This document shows, in pieces, positions 1 through 10,867 of a DNA stretch of 64,000 bases. Both the position numbers and the translations under genes were made by a program. Source of the DNA: Branchinecta lynchi (lineage: Eukaryota; Arthropoda; Branchiopoda; Anostraca; Branchinectidae); assembly GCA_023053575.1 (NCBI GenBank), contig JAKZAP010000020.1:21104764-21168763 (forward strand), given 5' to 3'. Positions within the stretch are counted from its first letter, which is position 1, and the number at the start of each line of letters is the position of its first letter. The notes beneath the pieces are model-generated. The model worked only from the letters and a program-made list of their open reading frames with translations, was not told where the DNA came from and did no database searches.

Positions 1-560
1 TGACCTGGATATGCAAAGCACGTGTCCGAACCCCATGTGGCCATGGTTGGGGGAGTTGGAGGGAGGGGTGGTCAGAAAAACCTTGTGACATGCACAGAAA
101 CCAAACAGATGGGCCGAGTGGGGTGCAAGTTGGATAGTACTAAGTTTATGCGGTCTACATTTGTCATTTGGCGTCCGAACAGGACCCGACCAAAACAGGA
201 GGAGGATGACGCAGGAATTGGAAATTTTAAGATATGCTCTGATTCGAGTTAAACCTGATGGAAGGGAAGAGGAAATCTTAGGGATGCGAAGTTTATGTGT
301 CCGAGTCGTATTCGGCAACAGCGGGGGGAGTCCCTGAAATGTTGTGGCTCGCATAGGGGTTAAACGAGTGGAGTGATTTGCATGAAACTTGGAAAGTTGA
401 GAGATCAAATGCATTAGACGGCATATTTTAGGGTCCTCACCGGATTCGAACACGGTTCGAAGGGGTACCGGAATTTCCGTAAAAATGCTCAGATTTACTT
501 TCTCGTTTCTCGCACCACCTACTCGTAACAAGTGCCATATGAGCTCGTAGCTCTTGTTGT
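1..560. repeat. Partial copy of G-rich dispersed repeat R1
   Basis: The stretch carries the hallmarks of a repeat seen again at 22781-24165: phrases such as GGGGGAGTTGGAGG, a pattern of 'gatgaaactt' and 'ggacccgacc', and an end reading AAGTGCCATATGAGCT. It is probably the 3' half of one copy cut by the window edge. No coding potential is evident. Confidence 0.6.
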
Positions 561-639
561 TACCAGCAATCATCCCTGTACATATTTTACGTAGCTAAGA
601 TTAAAAAATGTCAGCAATAACTGTACATACTGCATGCAT

Positions 640-783
640 ACCTTACAAAAGTAGAAGAAACCCCTTTACTGTCAGTGCTCTTTTCGTTGCAGAACTTGCA
701 AACAGCGGACCACGTCCGAGTTTTTTCACAAAGCTGAAAGTTGGTAAACGCATACTTCACTACTGAAGGTTCCTTGGTTGCCA
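640..783 (-). pseudogene. hAT transposase N-terminal fragment with BED-type zinc finger
   Basis: On the minus strand an ATG at 783 opens a reading frame starting MATKEPSVVKYAF. It contains the signature of a BED zinc finger: a W four residues before CKFC, followed by NEKSTDSKGVSSTF. BED fingers at the N-terminus are known DNA-binding domains of hAT transposases and ZBED proteins. The frame ends at a plausible splice donor (GTAAGG) just before the expected His residues of the finger. No downstream transposase exons were found, so this is read as a relic or 5' exon of a hAT element rather than a host gene. Confidence 0.55.
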
Positions 784-865
784 TTATTTTGTTACTGAAG
801 AAACTCACCTCAAGCCTTTGCTTATATAGCACTGATCGCTATGAATAGCCCCTACAAATAATAAT

Positions 866-932
866 TTGATCCGCTAATCAAACGGTAATCAAACGGTAAA
901 ACAAAACGATAGATCAAACGCTAATCAAACTG
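866..932. repeat. Short direct repeats beside the hAT fragment
   Basis: The motif AATCAAACGGTA or a close variant occurs about four times within 65 bp, immediately upstream of the BED-finger start. hAT elements commonly have clustered subterminal motifs bound by their own transposase, so this may be one. That role is inference; the repetition is visible. Confidence 0.45.
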
Positions 933-2255
933 CCTGCATGTCATTCTGATAAGCTGGAAACATACGACTGCGAGTAAATTCTCTGAGCATGGGGGTGAGT
1001 CACTCCCCCCCCTAGATCCCCCTTTGAACCGCCACTGCTTTCTAGTAGCCTACCTGTGCCTCCTACACTATGTCTTGCCGTGCCGTGCCTCTTTTTAGTC
1101 GATCCCCCTACTTGCGCAATGCCGTTTCGAAAAAAGGAATTAGAGGTCATCGAGTAATATTAGAGGTAGTCAAATTTTAACTACGATAACCTATGAAATT
1201 TTGATTTAAATTCTTTCATCTCTTTTTTTGAAACAGTGAAATAGGACATGTTCGTGTCGCTAAGGGACTGAGATCACCAGTCGATTGCTTTCGTGAGTTC
1301 TAAGCGTGGCGCATGTCTTTGGAAAAATGAGAGACAATAGAGCACTCTAGAAAACGTCCCCAGAGGCTCGGAGAAAAAAAAAGCACAGCTGGGTCATTCC
1401 CGCGAAATAAAGCCAGGCAAAAAAGTCCATTTCTCATGATTTTGACGAAAATTTCTCAGAATGATCTATCAGGGCCTAGGATCTTCCCAAAAAAAAATTC
1501 GGCGAAAATTTTTTTTCCGGACATTTTTCAAAAATTCGACAAAAATCAGGAAAATTCAATACGACCTTGAAATTTGTATAGCTTCTTACCTACCTTTAGG
1601 AATTCAAATCTCGAGATGTTCATGCACGTAGGTACTTTTCTTTCCTTTTTACGGTAATTTTGGCAGGGTAAGGTAAAAAAAGTGGGTCTTTTTAGATCCA
1701 CTCCAGAAGAACCGATCAGATTGCGAAAATTCTGAGATTCCCCATGGTAGTAGAGTAAAAAACGAGCTACATTTCAGCATTAACACTTTTGTGGCTATTG
1801 AGCCAAAAATGGTCTTAAATAGCGATGGTAGAAAACTGAAATTTTTGGGAAATGCATTATTTCTATGACAAAATAAATTAGTCTCTCAACCTAAAAGAAG
1901 GAGCACGACTACTATAGAATAGTGATCGTGCACGGGAAGGGTCTGGAACTCGCACCCAAATAAGCTATTATAAGACGGAAAGACGGTGAATTGTTTCCCC
2001 TTTTAGTGGTGTTCCTCCTGGGCACAGTTCCCGATTTTAGCACGTTGCTCCCATTTATAGCATGCCTTCCAGTTTTTAGTACGAGTTCCTTCTGCACCGT
2101 GCAATTCCGTTCCATTCTGGTTTTTAGTCTATCCCAAATACTCACGGCTCAAAAGCTGATTCCGAACAATATCTGATGTCATTTCGTCCATTTCCGACGT
2201 GGTCCTCGTCAGGCCACTGCTCGAAGAAACAAACCAGCAAACCTTGCGACGAGTT
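933..2255. other. No recognisable gene; AT-rich sequence
   Basis: Short open frames here show no family motif. A cluster of 'aaaattcg' and 'aaaaatc' phrases at about 1480-1560 is low complexity. The one notable segment, 1336-1376, is listed separately. Confidence 0.5.
1336..1376 (+). other. Fragment resembling the LPMO upstream region
   Basis: The segment reads AATAGAGCACTCTAGAAAAC and continues with CCCCAGA and CGGAGAAAAA. It matches the block at about 27783-27828, just upstream of the TATA box of LPMO copy 2, and in part the AAAACGTCCCCAGA of copy 1 at 12627-12640. No exon follows it, so it looks like a stray duplicate of the promoter-proximal region. Confidence 0.4.
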
Positions 2256-2261
2256 CTTCTA

Positions 2262-2617
2262 CACTGTCAGAAGTTTTATAGGAGATAACAAGAGGATGCG
2301 CGGTTTCAACAGATAATGCGGAACAGATAACACTTCAGATGTTATCTTTTCTGTTTCAAAATGTTATGCATAGTAAGCGTTACCCTCAGGAATAACCGAA
2401 AAACCGCCACAAAGTATCTGCTGAGTTTTCCGACATCATGACGAAGGAATAAGTTAATAGATGTTTTTTTGGCTCTTCCTAACAAAGCTTGTTATGCATA
2501 GAATTTCATGCATAACGTTGTCAAACACAACAGATAACATCCGAAGTGTTATCTGTTACGCATTATCTGTTGAAACCTCGCATCCTCGTGTTATCTGTCA
2601 TGAAATTTCTGACAGTG
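2262..2617. mobile_element. MITE with CACTGTCAGAA terminal inverted repeats
   Basis: The element starts CACTGTCAGAAGTT and ends with the inverse TTTCTGACAGTG, and is flanked by TA on both sides, consistent with a TA target duplication of the Tc1/mariner type. Internal subrepeats such as AACAGATAAC and GTGTTATCTG occur in both orientations. There is no coding capacity. Further copies lie at 18591-18969, 28579-28876 and 31742-32125. Confidence 0.75.
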
Positions 2618-2859
2618 TACTGGCGAATCCGGAGACGTTGAATTTGAAACCATGGGACACAGCAAGAGGTTTATCATATTAACATTTAACCTTTTTACAG
2701 CTAATTTTCTTAACTGTATTGTACCATGGCTTCAGTTGTGTTTTAAAGAGCTTTCTTATTCTATTACGGAAATAGGCTTCCGGGCTGAAGCTTTTCCTTT
2801 CTTAGTGTGTCGGCTTTTTCAGTTTTAGGATCCCTAAACGCCACACTATCCAACTCAGA

Positions 2860-3260
2860 ATTTGTTTTTTTACTTCAAGGGAACTGTGAGTTTTGTCTGG
2901 AGTCCGGGTGAACTATTTGTCTGGCAAGAAGATTACGTTCAAATTCGGAATCAGCATGTTTCAAAACCCAAATGTACAGCCTCTAATCAACCGTATGAAA
3001 AAACAACTTTACTTTCACGAATTTCCAGTTATGGCCGGATTCTGGGCTAAATAATTGTCCGGTATGAAAATAAGGCTCAGATGCGGCTTCAGCATGTCAC
3101 CTTAACCCACATACCAGCCTCACCCCTATATCGACCCACACATCAGCAAGCTTTTAATTTCTCAATAGGCTGGATCCCGGGTAAACCATTTTGTCTGGCG
3201 AGCAAAAAAAGTCCAAATATAGATTCAGCGTCTGTTCTTAACCCCTATTGAATCTCTAAT
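2860..3260. repeat. Diverged copy of repeat R2
   Basis: Units with phrases like 'ggccggattctgggc' and 'gaactatttgtctggc' recur about every 100-150 bp, as in the better copies at 16346-17160 and 61312-62252. No gene is supported; the 62-codon open frame at 2862 is part of the repeat. Confidence 0.45.
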
Positions 3261-3299
3261 CGACGTCACAACATACTCTTATTTCTACCAAGTTCCCAG

Positions 3300-6200
3300 T
3301 ATTCATTCAGTATTCATTCAGCAGTCACGGAGAGAACAGCTAAGCGCCGCGTCAGTGATAGATTCTGTCCCCGCCCACTGATGGAAAGGATGTTTGCAAT
3401 CGGTGAAATAGTGTTTTGCAGATTTACACACTACAAAAGTTGGCCCGTGAAGGTACTAAAAGTTATACCCATTAAGGACGGTCAAGTAAAGTACCAGGTA
3501 CTCTGCTACGGAGGTAAAAACGAACTCTCAATTGTTACTGCCGGGTCTCTAATGGAATACGATGCTGGTTATGAAGTGGCCAAAACCGACAAACGGCCCG
3601 CAGTGGCAAAAGCACTAAAGGAAATGCTTCAAAATCCGGATCTTGGTGGAACTGTCTCGAGTAACGCAACTTCGCTTCGAGAATCGATTGATCAAATAGC
3701 GCTCAAAATAACGTCCGATCAAGCCAATATTAGTGCAACAGTTTCTGCTGAAATCACGAAACAAGTTGAAAAACTAAAGGACTGTTGGCCGGGAATTACG
3801 ACTTCTCAAACTGAACAAATCACTCAAGCTGTCCACGACAGTTTGAAGATCGAATACGACATGAAGTTCGAACTGTACCACAAGTCACTACTGCGAATCG
3901 AAAAAATGATCTCGACCTATGAAAAATCAGTAAATTCGCTATGGTGTGAGATCGACTCTTTGAAACAGGAAGCTAAGGCAACAAAGCTGGTCATGCATGG
4001 CGTGAAAGAGGTTTCAGCCTCACAAACGGCGGCATCAAATCTGTTGAACATTATGAAACAAAAGCTGGAAATTAGTGACCTCAGCATATCCGATATAAGT
4101 GATGTTCGAAAGATTGGCAACGAGACAGAGGAGAGAGGGGCATCTTTTGAGGTGAGCTTCAAAACGGTTCTGTTAGCAAAACAAGTGCTGGGTGCAAGAA
4201 AAAAATTAAAAGGAACAGGTCTCTTCATTTCTGAGTCTTTGACTAAAGCAAGGCTAGACCTCCTCAATGCTACCAAGGACAAAGTTGGAAATCGGAATGT
4301 TTGGACAGTAGACGGAAAAATCATGACCAAAATCGGGTCAACTACAAAACGAATTACGAACGTCGATGATGTAATTGCATTGCCCGATCCTTCTCATCCA
4401 GTTGTGTAACAAGACAAGGACCAATCGCAATCGATCAGTGATTATTTATTCGGTCATTTAGTGTGTTATTCAGATGAATCGACTAGAACAGTTTGAAAAA
4501 AATCCCCTTTGCCTGGATCCTCTGATTAACACAACGCTAGGTGAAGACGACAAAGAACAGAGTGAATTATTGGTAGATAGCATATCATGCAGATATGTAA
4601 GTGAATGCTCGAAAAAGGTACATAAGTCGGACTTGAAGGTTGGTCACTTAAATTGTCAGTCATTGCAGACAACATATGATGAAATATCGGAAGTTGTTAG
4701 TAGAAATAATCAAATTGATGTTCTAGCGCTGACAGAAACGTTCCTTACAGAGAATATGGATATACAAATGCTAGATATTACGGGTTTCTCGTTAGAAGTA
4801 TTAAACCGTGAAAAGCTAAGGAAAGGTGGTCTAGCGTATTATGTTCGAAAAGGACTTAATTATTCGCTAATACCTGATTTTAATGTTCGTGTTGAAGGAA
4901 TATTTGAGTCATTTTGTCTCAAGATAAAAGAAAATCATCAGGAAATTTTAATTGCGTTGGTATATCACAGCCCGTCAGGTGATACGGAAATATTTATGGA
5001 TGAGCTAGAAAAACTGCTGTCAAAGTTGAAGTGTCATCGGTACCCGGTAATAATGCTAGGCGATTTTAATATGGATCTACTATCGTTACAAAATAACAAG
5101 AATCTGTTATTTCTTCAAAACTGTATGTCATATGGGTACCTGCCTATAGTACGAATACCCACTAGGGTAACCCCAACGACCGCGACTCTGATTGATAATA
5201 TATTTGTATCTCACCAGAATATTGTTAGAAGGTCAGTAGAAGTGCTATTATTTCAAACATCTGATCATTTTGCTACTTTCACTGATGTATTGATGGGTAA
5301 AAGTAAGATAAATTCAGAACCCCAATACAGGCTTAATCGTCGAGATGAGTCAGAAAAAAATATTGCAGACCTGGTATTAAGTTTAAAATGTATTCAGTGG
5401 GATGAATTTTTTCAAGCCCACGTTGATCCAGATTCAGCGTATTCAGCGTTTATTGATTTAATTACTAGCAGTTATAATTGCCATTGTCCTGTGATGAAAG
5501 AGCCACAGCGTAAGCATTTGCCCAGAAAACCATGGATGACACAGGGACTTCTCGTTTCTGTTAACAACCGCAAAACTCTTTATAGACATTACATAAATGA
5601 TCCGACAGAAGAGAATTTTCACCGGTTTAAAGAATATAGAAACAAGTTAAACCAGCTAAAAAGAAATGCAAAGGAAACATATTTTCAAAAAAGTTTTAAA
5701 AATGCGAACGGGAACCCCAGGAAAACTTGGCAGATAATTAATTCGGTCATTGATCCAAATAAATCAGAAAAAAAACTTCATATAAAAGAACTGATTAGTG
5801 AAAAAAATTCAGTAAAATCGCCGGAAGAAATTTCGAGTCTTCTCGGTTCATTTTTTGTAAATATGGGACAAAAAATAAAAGATAAACTGTCAAATGCAAA
5901 ATCAAAAAGAACACTAATTACAAAGGTAACATCTCAAAAACTAAAGAAACAACAGACAATGGCGGAAATGCAGAAATTCCCATCTGTTACATGTGATGAA
6001 GTAAAAAAATGCATTTGTGAAATTAAAGGAACAAGGTCAACGGGCCTAGATGGACTTTCTTTGCAACTAATAAAAAAAATACAACCAGCAATCATTGAGC
6101 CTCTTGCAGTCCTTATAAACAGAAGCCTTGATGAAGGTATTTTCCCTACTAAACTAAAGGAATCCAAATTAATCCCACTTTTTAAAGGAGGAGACCCAAC

Positions 6201-6665
6201 AGTAATTGACAATTATCGACCAATCAGCTTACTTCCAATATTTTCGAAAATATACGAAAAACTTGCTGCAAAAAGACTGTATGAATATTTTGAAGCTAAT
6301 AAAATTCTTTCTGATAAACAATATGGATTTCGGAAAAACAGATCAACTGAACTCGCAATTACGGATCTTATAATGAATATAAAAGCAGCGCAAGATGATG
6401 GTTTATATTCCCTCGCGATCTTTCTGGATTTAACAAAAGCTTTTGACTGTGTTGATTTTGACATCCTTCTTGGAACGTTAGAAGGATATGGGATAAAGTT
6501 GACGGTTCTTGAATGGATTCGGTCATATTTAACAAACAGACGTTGTAAAATACTTGCTAATGGCATCATATCAGATTCATTCGATATAACTTGTGGGGTG
6601 CCCCAGGGATCGGTCCTTGGACCATTACTTTTTTTAATTTATGTGAATGAACTTTCGGCACACAA
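3300..6665 (+). mobile_element. LINE retrotransposon, 3'-truncated (ORF1 plus partial ORF2)
   Basis: This APE-type non-LTR retrotransposon has two reading frames 64 bp apart. The 5' boundary is estimated from a short duplicated phrase (CATTCAGTATT twice near 3300) ahead of ORF1. The copy breaks inside the reverse transcriptase after the GVPQGSVLGPLL motif and runs directly into a short minisatellite, so the 3' end and tail are missing. The endonuclease and RT resemble the Jockey/CR1/L2 superfamily; the exact clade is not assigned. Confidence 0.9.
3381..4409 (+). CDS. LINE ORF1 protein with PWWP-like N-terminus, coiled coil and nucleic-acid-binding C-terminal region
   Basis: This intact 342-residue frame starts at an ATG (MERMFAIGE) and stops 64 bp before ORF2. 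Residues 7-55 look like a PWWP domain: IGEIVFCRF, then YKSWPVKV where PWWP proteins have the PWWP-type motif, then KYQVLCYGG as the next strand pair. Aromatics Y18, W21 and Y43 sit where the methyl-lysine cage lies in HDGF-type PWWP domains. Residues about 95-210 are Lys/Glu/Leu-rich and likely coiled coil. Residues about 210-330 match the RRM-plus-C-terminal arrangement of LINE ORF1 RNA chaperones, with RKKLKGTGLFISESLTKAR and NVWTVDGKIMTK. ORF1 proteins bind element RNA in the ribonucleoprotein particle. The PWWP assignment is by eye and unusual for such a protein. Confidence 0.85.
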   Translation: MERMFAIGEIVFCRFTHYKSWPVKVLKVIPIKDGQVKYQVLCYGGKNELSIVTAGSLMEYDAGYEVAKTDKRPAVAKALKEMLQNPDLGGTVSSNATSLRESIDQIALKITSDQANISATVSAEITKQVEKLKDCWPGITTSQTEQITQAVHDSLKIEYDMKFELYHKSLLRIEKMISTYEKSVNSLWCEIDSLKQEAKATKLVMHGVKEVSASQTAASNLLNIMKQKLEISDLSISDISDVRKIGNETEERGASFEVSFKTVLLAKQVLGARKKLKGTGLFISESLTKARLDLLNATKDKVGNRNVWTVDGKIMTKIGSTTKRITNVDDVIALPDPSHPVV

Positions 6666-6783
6666 ATTTTTATTTTTAAATTTTTCGATACAATTTTTCA
6701 GTCGCAAATTCGCTTTTCACACCTACATGTACTACTCCATATACTCTCTATATGTAGCCTACTACCCCTTATACTCTTCATAA
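4474..6783 (+). pseudogene. LINE ORF2: APE endonuclease plus truncated reverse transcriptase
   Basis: The 769-codon frame begins with a 50-residue leader, then an AP-endonuclease-like domain: HLNCQSL, ALTETFL, ALVYHSPSG, MLGDFNMDLL, TLIDNIFV and TSDHFA supply the expected Asn, Glu, Asp and His catalytic residues. A linker leads to the reverse transcriptase: LIPLFKGG, NYRPISLLP, KQYGFRKNRSTELA, AIFLDLTKAFDCVD and CGVPQGSVLGPLL are present. The sequence departs from the family at about residue 728, after YVNEL, so the FADD catalytic motif and everything beyond are missing. The last ~40 codons are unrelated sequence. The open frame up to the break suggests a fairly young but dead copy. Confidence 0.92.
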
Positions 6784-6812
6784 GTAGCCTACTACCCCAT
6801 ATACTCTTCATC
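6722..6812. repeat. Short minisatellite, about 31-bp unit
   Basis: Roughly three copies of a unit ending GTAGCCTACTACCCC and starting ATATACTCT follow one another directly after the broken LINE. It may be part of the sequence that replaced the LINE 3' end. Confidence 0.6.
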
Positions 6813-6949
6813 AGTACTGCTCCATTCCATAATATTCTCCATGAGAGCGAATACTCCATTCCTAGATATGTGGTGTACGACTGGGACACAAATGGAACAG
6901 ATAAAGTACCAACCGTACTCTTTTTTTTAAACATTGTGATTTGTATTAT

Positions 6950-7105
6950 TAGCCTGAGACCCTGGTCCCTACTGGTCGCGCCACAAATCCCTCCGTCAGC
7001 TGTAAACAAGATTTTCGATTATCTAGCGGCCCCAAAATTTGCTGCGACTGGGTCGTTGTGGAGAAACCCTAGCACAGTTTCATGACAACGAAAAATCTTA
7101 AGAAA
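6950..7105 (+). other. Duplicate of the LPMO copy 1 upstream flank
   Basis: This segment aligns with 12418-12552, which lies just before the promoter of LPMO copy 1. Shared blocks include AAATCCCTCCGTCAGCTGTA (AAATACCTCCGTGAGCTGTA there), CAAGATTTTCGATT, TCTAGCGGCC and CATGACAAC. No LPMO exon follows here; a large element begins at about 7124. It may be the remnant of an earlier duplication, or the original upstream flank interrupted by that element. Confidence 0.55.
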
Positions 7106-7463
7106 ACATCCCAAGACAAACAAAAACTAGACCTACGTTGCCCGGGCAACGTGAAGTGTTGCGGCAACCTTTGTCCGGTTTCGCCGACTAAAGTGTTGCG
7201 AGAGCAACACTTTGGTTTTGTTTCTTCGCTGTCGGTTAAATGCTGAAATTGTCAACTTATCGAAGCTTTTAAAACGTTATGTTCTAAAAAGAATAATCAC
7301 ATGATCAAAAGCTGTTCTTTAGCGTTGTAAAACCAACAACAAAACAACATCGGAAGAAGGGAATAAATTGACTCGGCGGTCAGTTGAACTTTATCCTTTT
7401 CAATCGTAGACATCGTGACGGATGAAAACTTGGAACAATATCTTATATAATCTAGTTGGTACT

Positions 7464-7844
7464 CGTGCATCGTTCATTATTAGAAATTTTGCTACGACTG
7501 TTTGGAATTCAATCCCAATTAAAGTCCGTGAGGCCCCGCACCTTGCTGCATTCAAAGCCACAGTGAAAAGGTTCTTCCTCACAAAAGAGTAAGCAAGAGT
7601 CAGTCGCATTCTTTCTTTTTTTTTCTTCTTCTTTTTTTTTGTTTAGTATTTGGTTTAGTAATTAGTAATTAGAAATGTATTGTTAGTAGTAGTATTTATT
7701 TTTCAGTAGTAGTAGGATTTATTCTTCATTAGTAAATAGATGTGAATTTTGTTTTTCGCCTGTTATTTAACAAGTCCCCCGGGACTTTCCTGCAGGTGAT
7801 GCAGACAAATGTTACGCGTTGGTTTTATATTAAACATAATCTAG

Positions 7845-7887
<43 letters not shown>
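7464..7887 (+). mobile_element. 5'-truncated LINE 3' end with poly(A) tail
   Basis: The sequence encodes the tail of a LINE reverse transcriptase frame, with TTVWNSIPIKVREAPHLAAF and KATVKRFFLTKE before the stop at 7590, then a 3' UTR and about 38 A residues. It interrupts a tandem unit of the surrounding element within the phrase TATAATCTAGTTGGTA, as comparison with intact units at about 8722 and 10138 shows. Confidence 0.75.
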
Positions 7888-7891
<4 letters not shown>

Positions 7892-8667
7892 TCCGTAACG
7901 TTTCATGATTAAAATACCATAGATAACACTATTAATTATTACAAAACTACCTTTATTGTTTTACATTACCGTATCGTTTGTACGCGTTGCGTAAACAGTT
8001 AATCCTAGGTTATAGTGATAGACCATCGATACAAACTTTCTTACCGTCATATTTACAGAAATCGAATACAATGTACACCAATTTTCAAAATTTCTAGCCC
8101 CTCGTGAACCGATTCTTACTTACAAGTCCTTCTCCCGTGAATCCCGTGATTGACATCAAATTCACCTCATCGCTGAAAATGATTATAGCATAAAAGCCGA
8201 TTATTACTTACAAGTCCCATGCATGTCTTACAATTAGGAGCAAAATTGTTCTTACCATCGAATATACCTGAAACAAATAACAGATATACCAACTAGCAAA
8301 AGCTGCCAACTCCTCATTGTCGAAGATGATTATGAGCTAACAGTCGACTGGTGCTTACAGTCGACTGTTGCTTACAAGTCCCTTACATGTCTGACAGCTG
8401 GTATCGCCTATTTTTTGGTTTCAGTGTAGACGTTACTCCTGAAGTTTTCAACCCCTTGAAACTTTCAAACGGGTTTATCTCATGAAGGATTTTTGTTCAA
8501 AAAAAATGGATGACATATACTTAGATCAGCTCATCAAGTGCTATCGATTGCCCTAACCACAACAAAAGAATATCGGAAAAAGGGACTAAATTGACTTTGC
8601 AGTCAGTTGAAATTTATCCTTTTCAATCGTAGACATCGTGACGGATGAAAACTTGGAACAATATCCT

Positions 8668-8722
8668 ACTCGCCAGCTTTGGCGGTCAGAAATAAATGAA
8701 ATGAAATGAAATGAAATGAAAT
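8668..8722 (+). repeat. LINE or SINE tail with (AAATG)n
   Basis: A small hairpin CGCCAGCTTTGGCG is followed by 'gtcagaaataaatg' and five or so AAATG repeats, inserted within the tandem array. A hairpin followed by a short tandem tail is typical of the 3' end of a severely truncated retrotransposon insertion. Confidence 0.55.
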
Positions 8723-10437
8723 ATAATCTAGTTGGTATTATAAACCTATCCGTAACTTTTCAGGATTAAAATACCATAGATGACACTATTAATTATTACG
8801 AAACTACCTTGTTTATTATTATCATTTGTACCCGTTGCGTAAACAGTAAATCCTAGGTTACAGCGATAGAAAATGGGTACACCGGCTAGCAAAAGTTGTA
8901 AACCTCTCATCGCTGAAGACTTTTGTAGCATAAGAGCAGATTATTACTTACAAGTCCCTTGCATGTCTTACAATTGGGAACCAAATTGTTCTTACCATCA
9001 AATGACAGGTACGCCAACTAGCGAAAGCTGCAAACCCCTCATTGCCGAAGATGATTATGAGCTAACAGTCGACTGTCGCGTACAAATCCCCCACATGTCT
9101 CAGAACTGGTATCGCCTATTTTTGGTTTCAGCGTGTACCTTACTACTGAAGTTGTCAACCCCTTGCAACTTTCGAACTGGCGTATCTCATGAAGGAGTTG
9201 TTGTACCAAAAAATGGATGACATATACTTTGATCAGCTCATCAGCGGCTATCGATTGCCGTCGTGAAAAAAAATTCTACCTATCTTATATAATCTTGTTT
9301 GTATTATAAAGCTATCCGTAACTTTTCAGGATTAAAATACCGTAGATGACACTATTAACTATTACGAAACTACCTCATTGTTCTACATTATCGTTTGTAC
9401 CCGTTGCGTAAAAAGTTAATCCTAGGTTACAGCGATAGACCATCGATACAAACTTTCTACCGTCAGGTTTATAGAAATCGAATACAATGTGCACCAATTT
9501 ACAAAAGTTCTAGCCCCTCGTGAACCGATTCTTACTTTCAAGTCTCTCTCCCGCGATAGACATCAAATTCACCACCGGATAAAAATAATGGGTACACCAG
9601 CGAGCAGAAGTTGTAAACTCCTCATCCCTGAAGATGATTGTAGCATAACAGCCGCTTATTACTTAGAAGCCCATTGCATGTCTTACAATTGGGAACCAAA
9701 TTGTTCTTACTATCGAATACACCGGAAACAGATAACAGGTGCACCAAGTAGCAAAAGCTGCAAATCCCTCATTGCCGAAGATGATTATGAGCCGACAGTT
9801 GACTGTTGCATACATGTCCCCTACATGTCTCACAACTGATATCGCCTATTTTTGGTTTCAGTGCGTACGTTACTACTGAAGTTGTCAACCCCTTTAAACT
9901 TTCAAACTGGTTTGTTTCTTCGCTGTCGCTTAATGCTGAAGTTGTCAACTCATCGAAGCTTTTTAAACGGGATGTTGTAAAAAAATTAATCATATGATCA
10001 AAAGGTATTCTTCAGCGTTGTAAAAACAACAACAAGATAATATAGGAAGAAGGGACTAAATTAACTTTGCAGTCAGTTGAACTTTATCCTTTTCAATCGT
10101 TGACATAGTGACGGATGAAAAACTGGAACAATATCTTATATAATCTAGTTGGCATTAGAAAGCTATCCGTAACTTTTCTGGATTAAAATACCATAGATGA
10201 CACTATTAATTATTATGAAACTACCTCATTGCTTTACATTTTCGTTTGTATCCGTTGTGTAAACAGTTAATTCTAGGTTACATTGATAGACCATCGACAC
10301 AAACTTTCTTACTGTCAGATTTAAAGAAATCGAATACAATGTGCACCCAATTGCAAAAATTCCTAGCCACTCGAGAACCGATTCCTACTTACAAGTCCCT
10401 CTCCCGTGATATCATTAACCCTTAACCGAAAACAAAT

Positions 10438-10867
10438 AATGGGTACACCAGCTAGCAAAAGTTGCAAACCCATCATCGCAGAAGATGATTGTAGCATAAC
10501 AGCCGATTATTACTTACAAGTCCCTTGCATATCTTACCATTGGGAGCCAAATTGTTCTTACCATCGAATACACCGTAAACAAATAACAGGTACACCAACT
10601 AGCAAAAGCGGCAAACCCCTCATTACCAAAGATGATTATGAGCCAACAGTCGACTGTTGCTTAAAAGTCCCCTACATGTCTCATAACAGGTATCGCCTAT
10701 TTTTGTTTTCAGTGTACCTTACTACTGAAGTTGTCAACCCCTTTGAAATTTTCAAACTGGTGTATCTCATGAAGAAAGTTTTGTACCAAAAAATGGATGA
10801 CATATACTTTGATCAGCCCATCAATGGCTATCGATTGCCGTCGAAAAAAAAATTCTACCTGTCTTAG
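10438..10867 (+). other. Best open version of a repeated peptide, function unknown
   Basis: From the ATG at 10438 an open frame of about 142 codons contains two related ~45-residue blocks, beginning MGTPASKSCKPIIAEDD and TGTPTSKSGKPLITKDD. Each continues with Cys- and Tyr-rich stretches (DYYLQVPCISYHW and VDCCLKVPYMSHN). The same reading, with different lesions, is visible at 8873-9160, 9590-9838 and on the minus strand at 56819-57085. No known family is recognised. The similarity may simply follow DNA homology; whether the protein reading is under selection is not established. Confidence 0.3.

Larger units (their letters stand above)
7888..10867 (+). repeat. Four tandem units of about 850 bp (one shortened)
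   Basis: Each unit begins near GCTATCCGTAACTTTTC (7888, 8747, 9311, 10160), giving spacings of about 859, 564 and 849 bp. Each contains a nested ~140-bp duplication starting GGTACACCAACTAGCAAAAG. The units differ by scattered substitutions, so the array is not recent. One equivalent unit is present in the minus-strand copy at 55822-57645. Confidence 0.8.

Noticed and set aside
3917..4330. 137-codon minus-strand frame opposite LINE ORF1
   Set aside because: It is the antisense shadow of a frame with clear ORF1 motifs.
6870..7085. 71-codon frame after the LINE as a gene
   Set aside because: It overlaps the duplicated LPMO flank and shows no protein family features.
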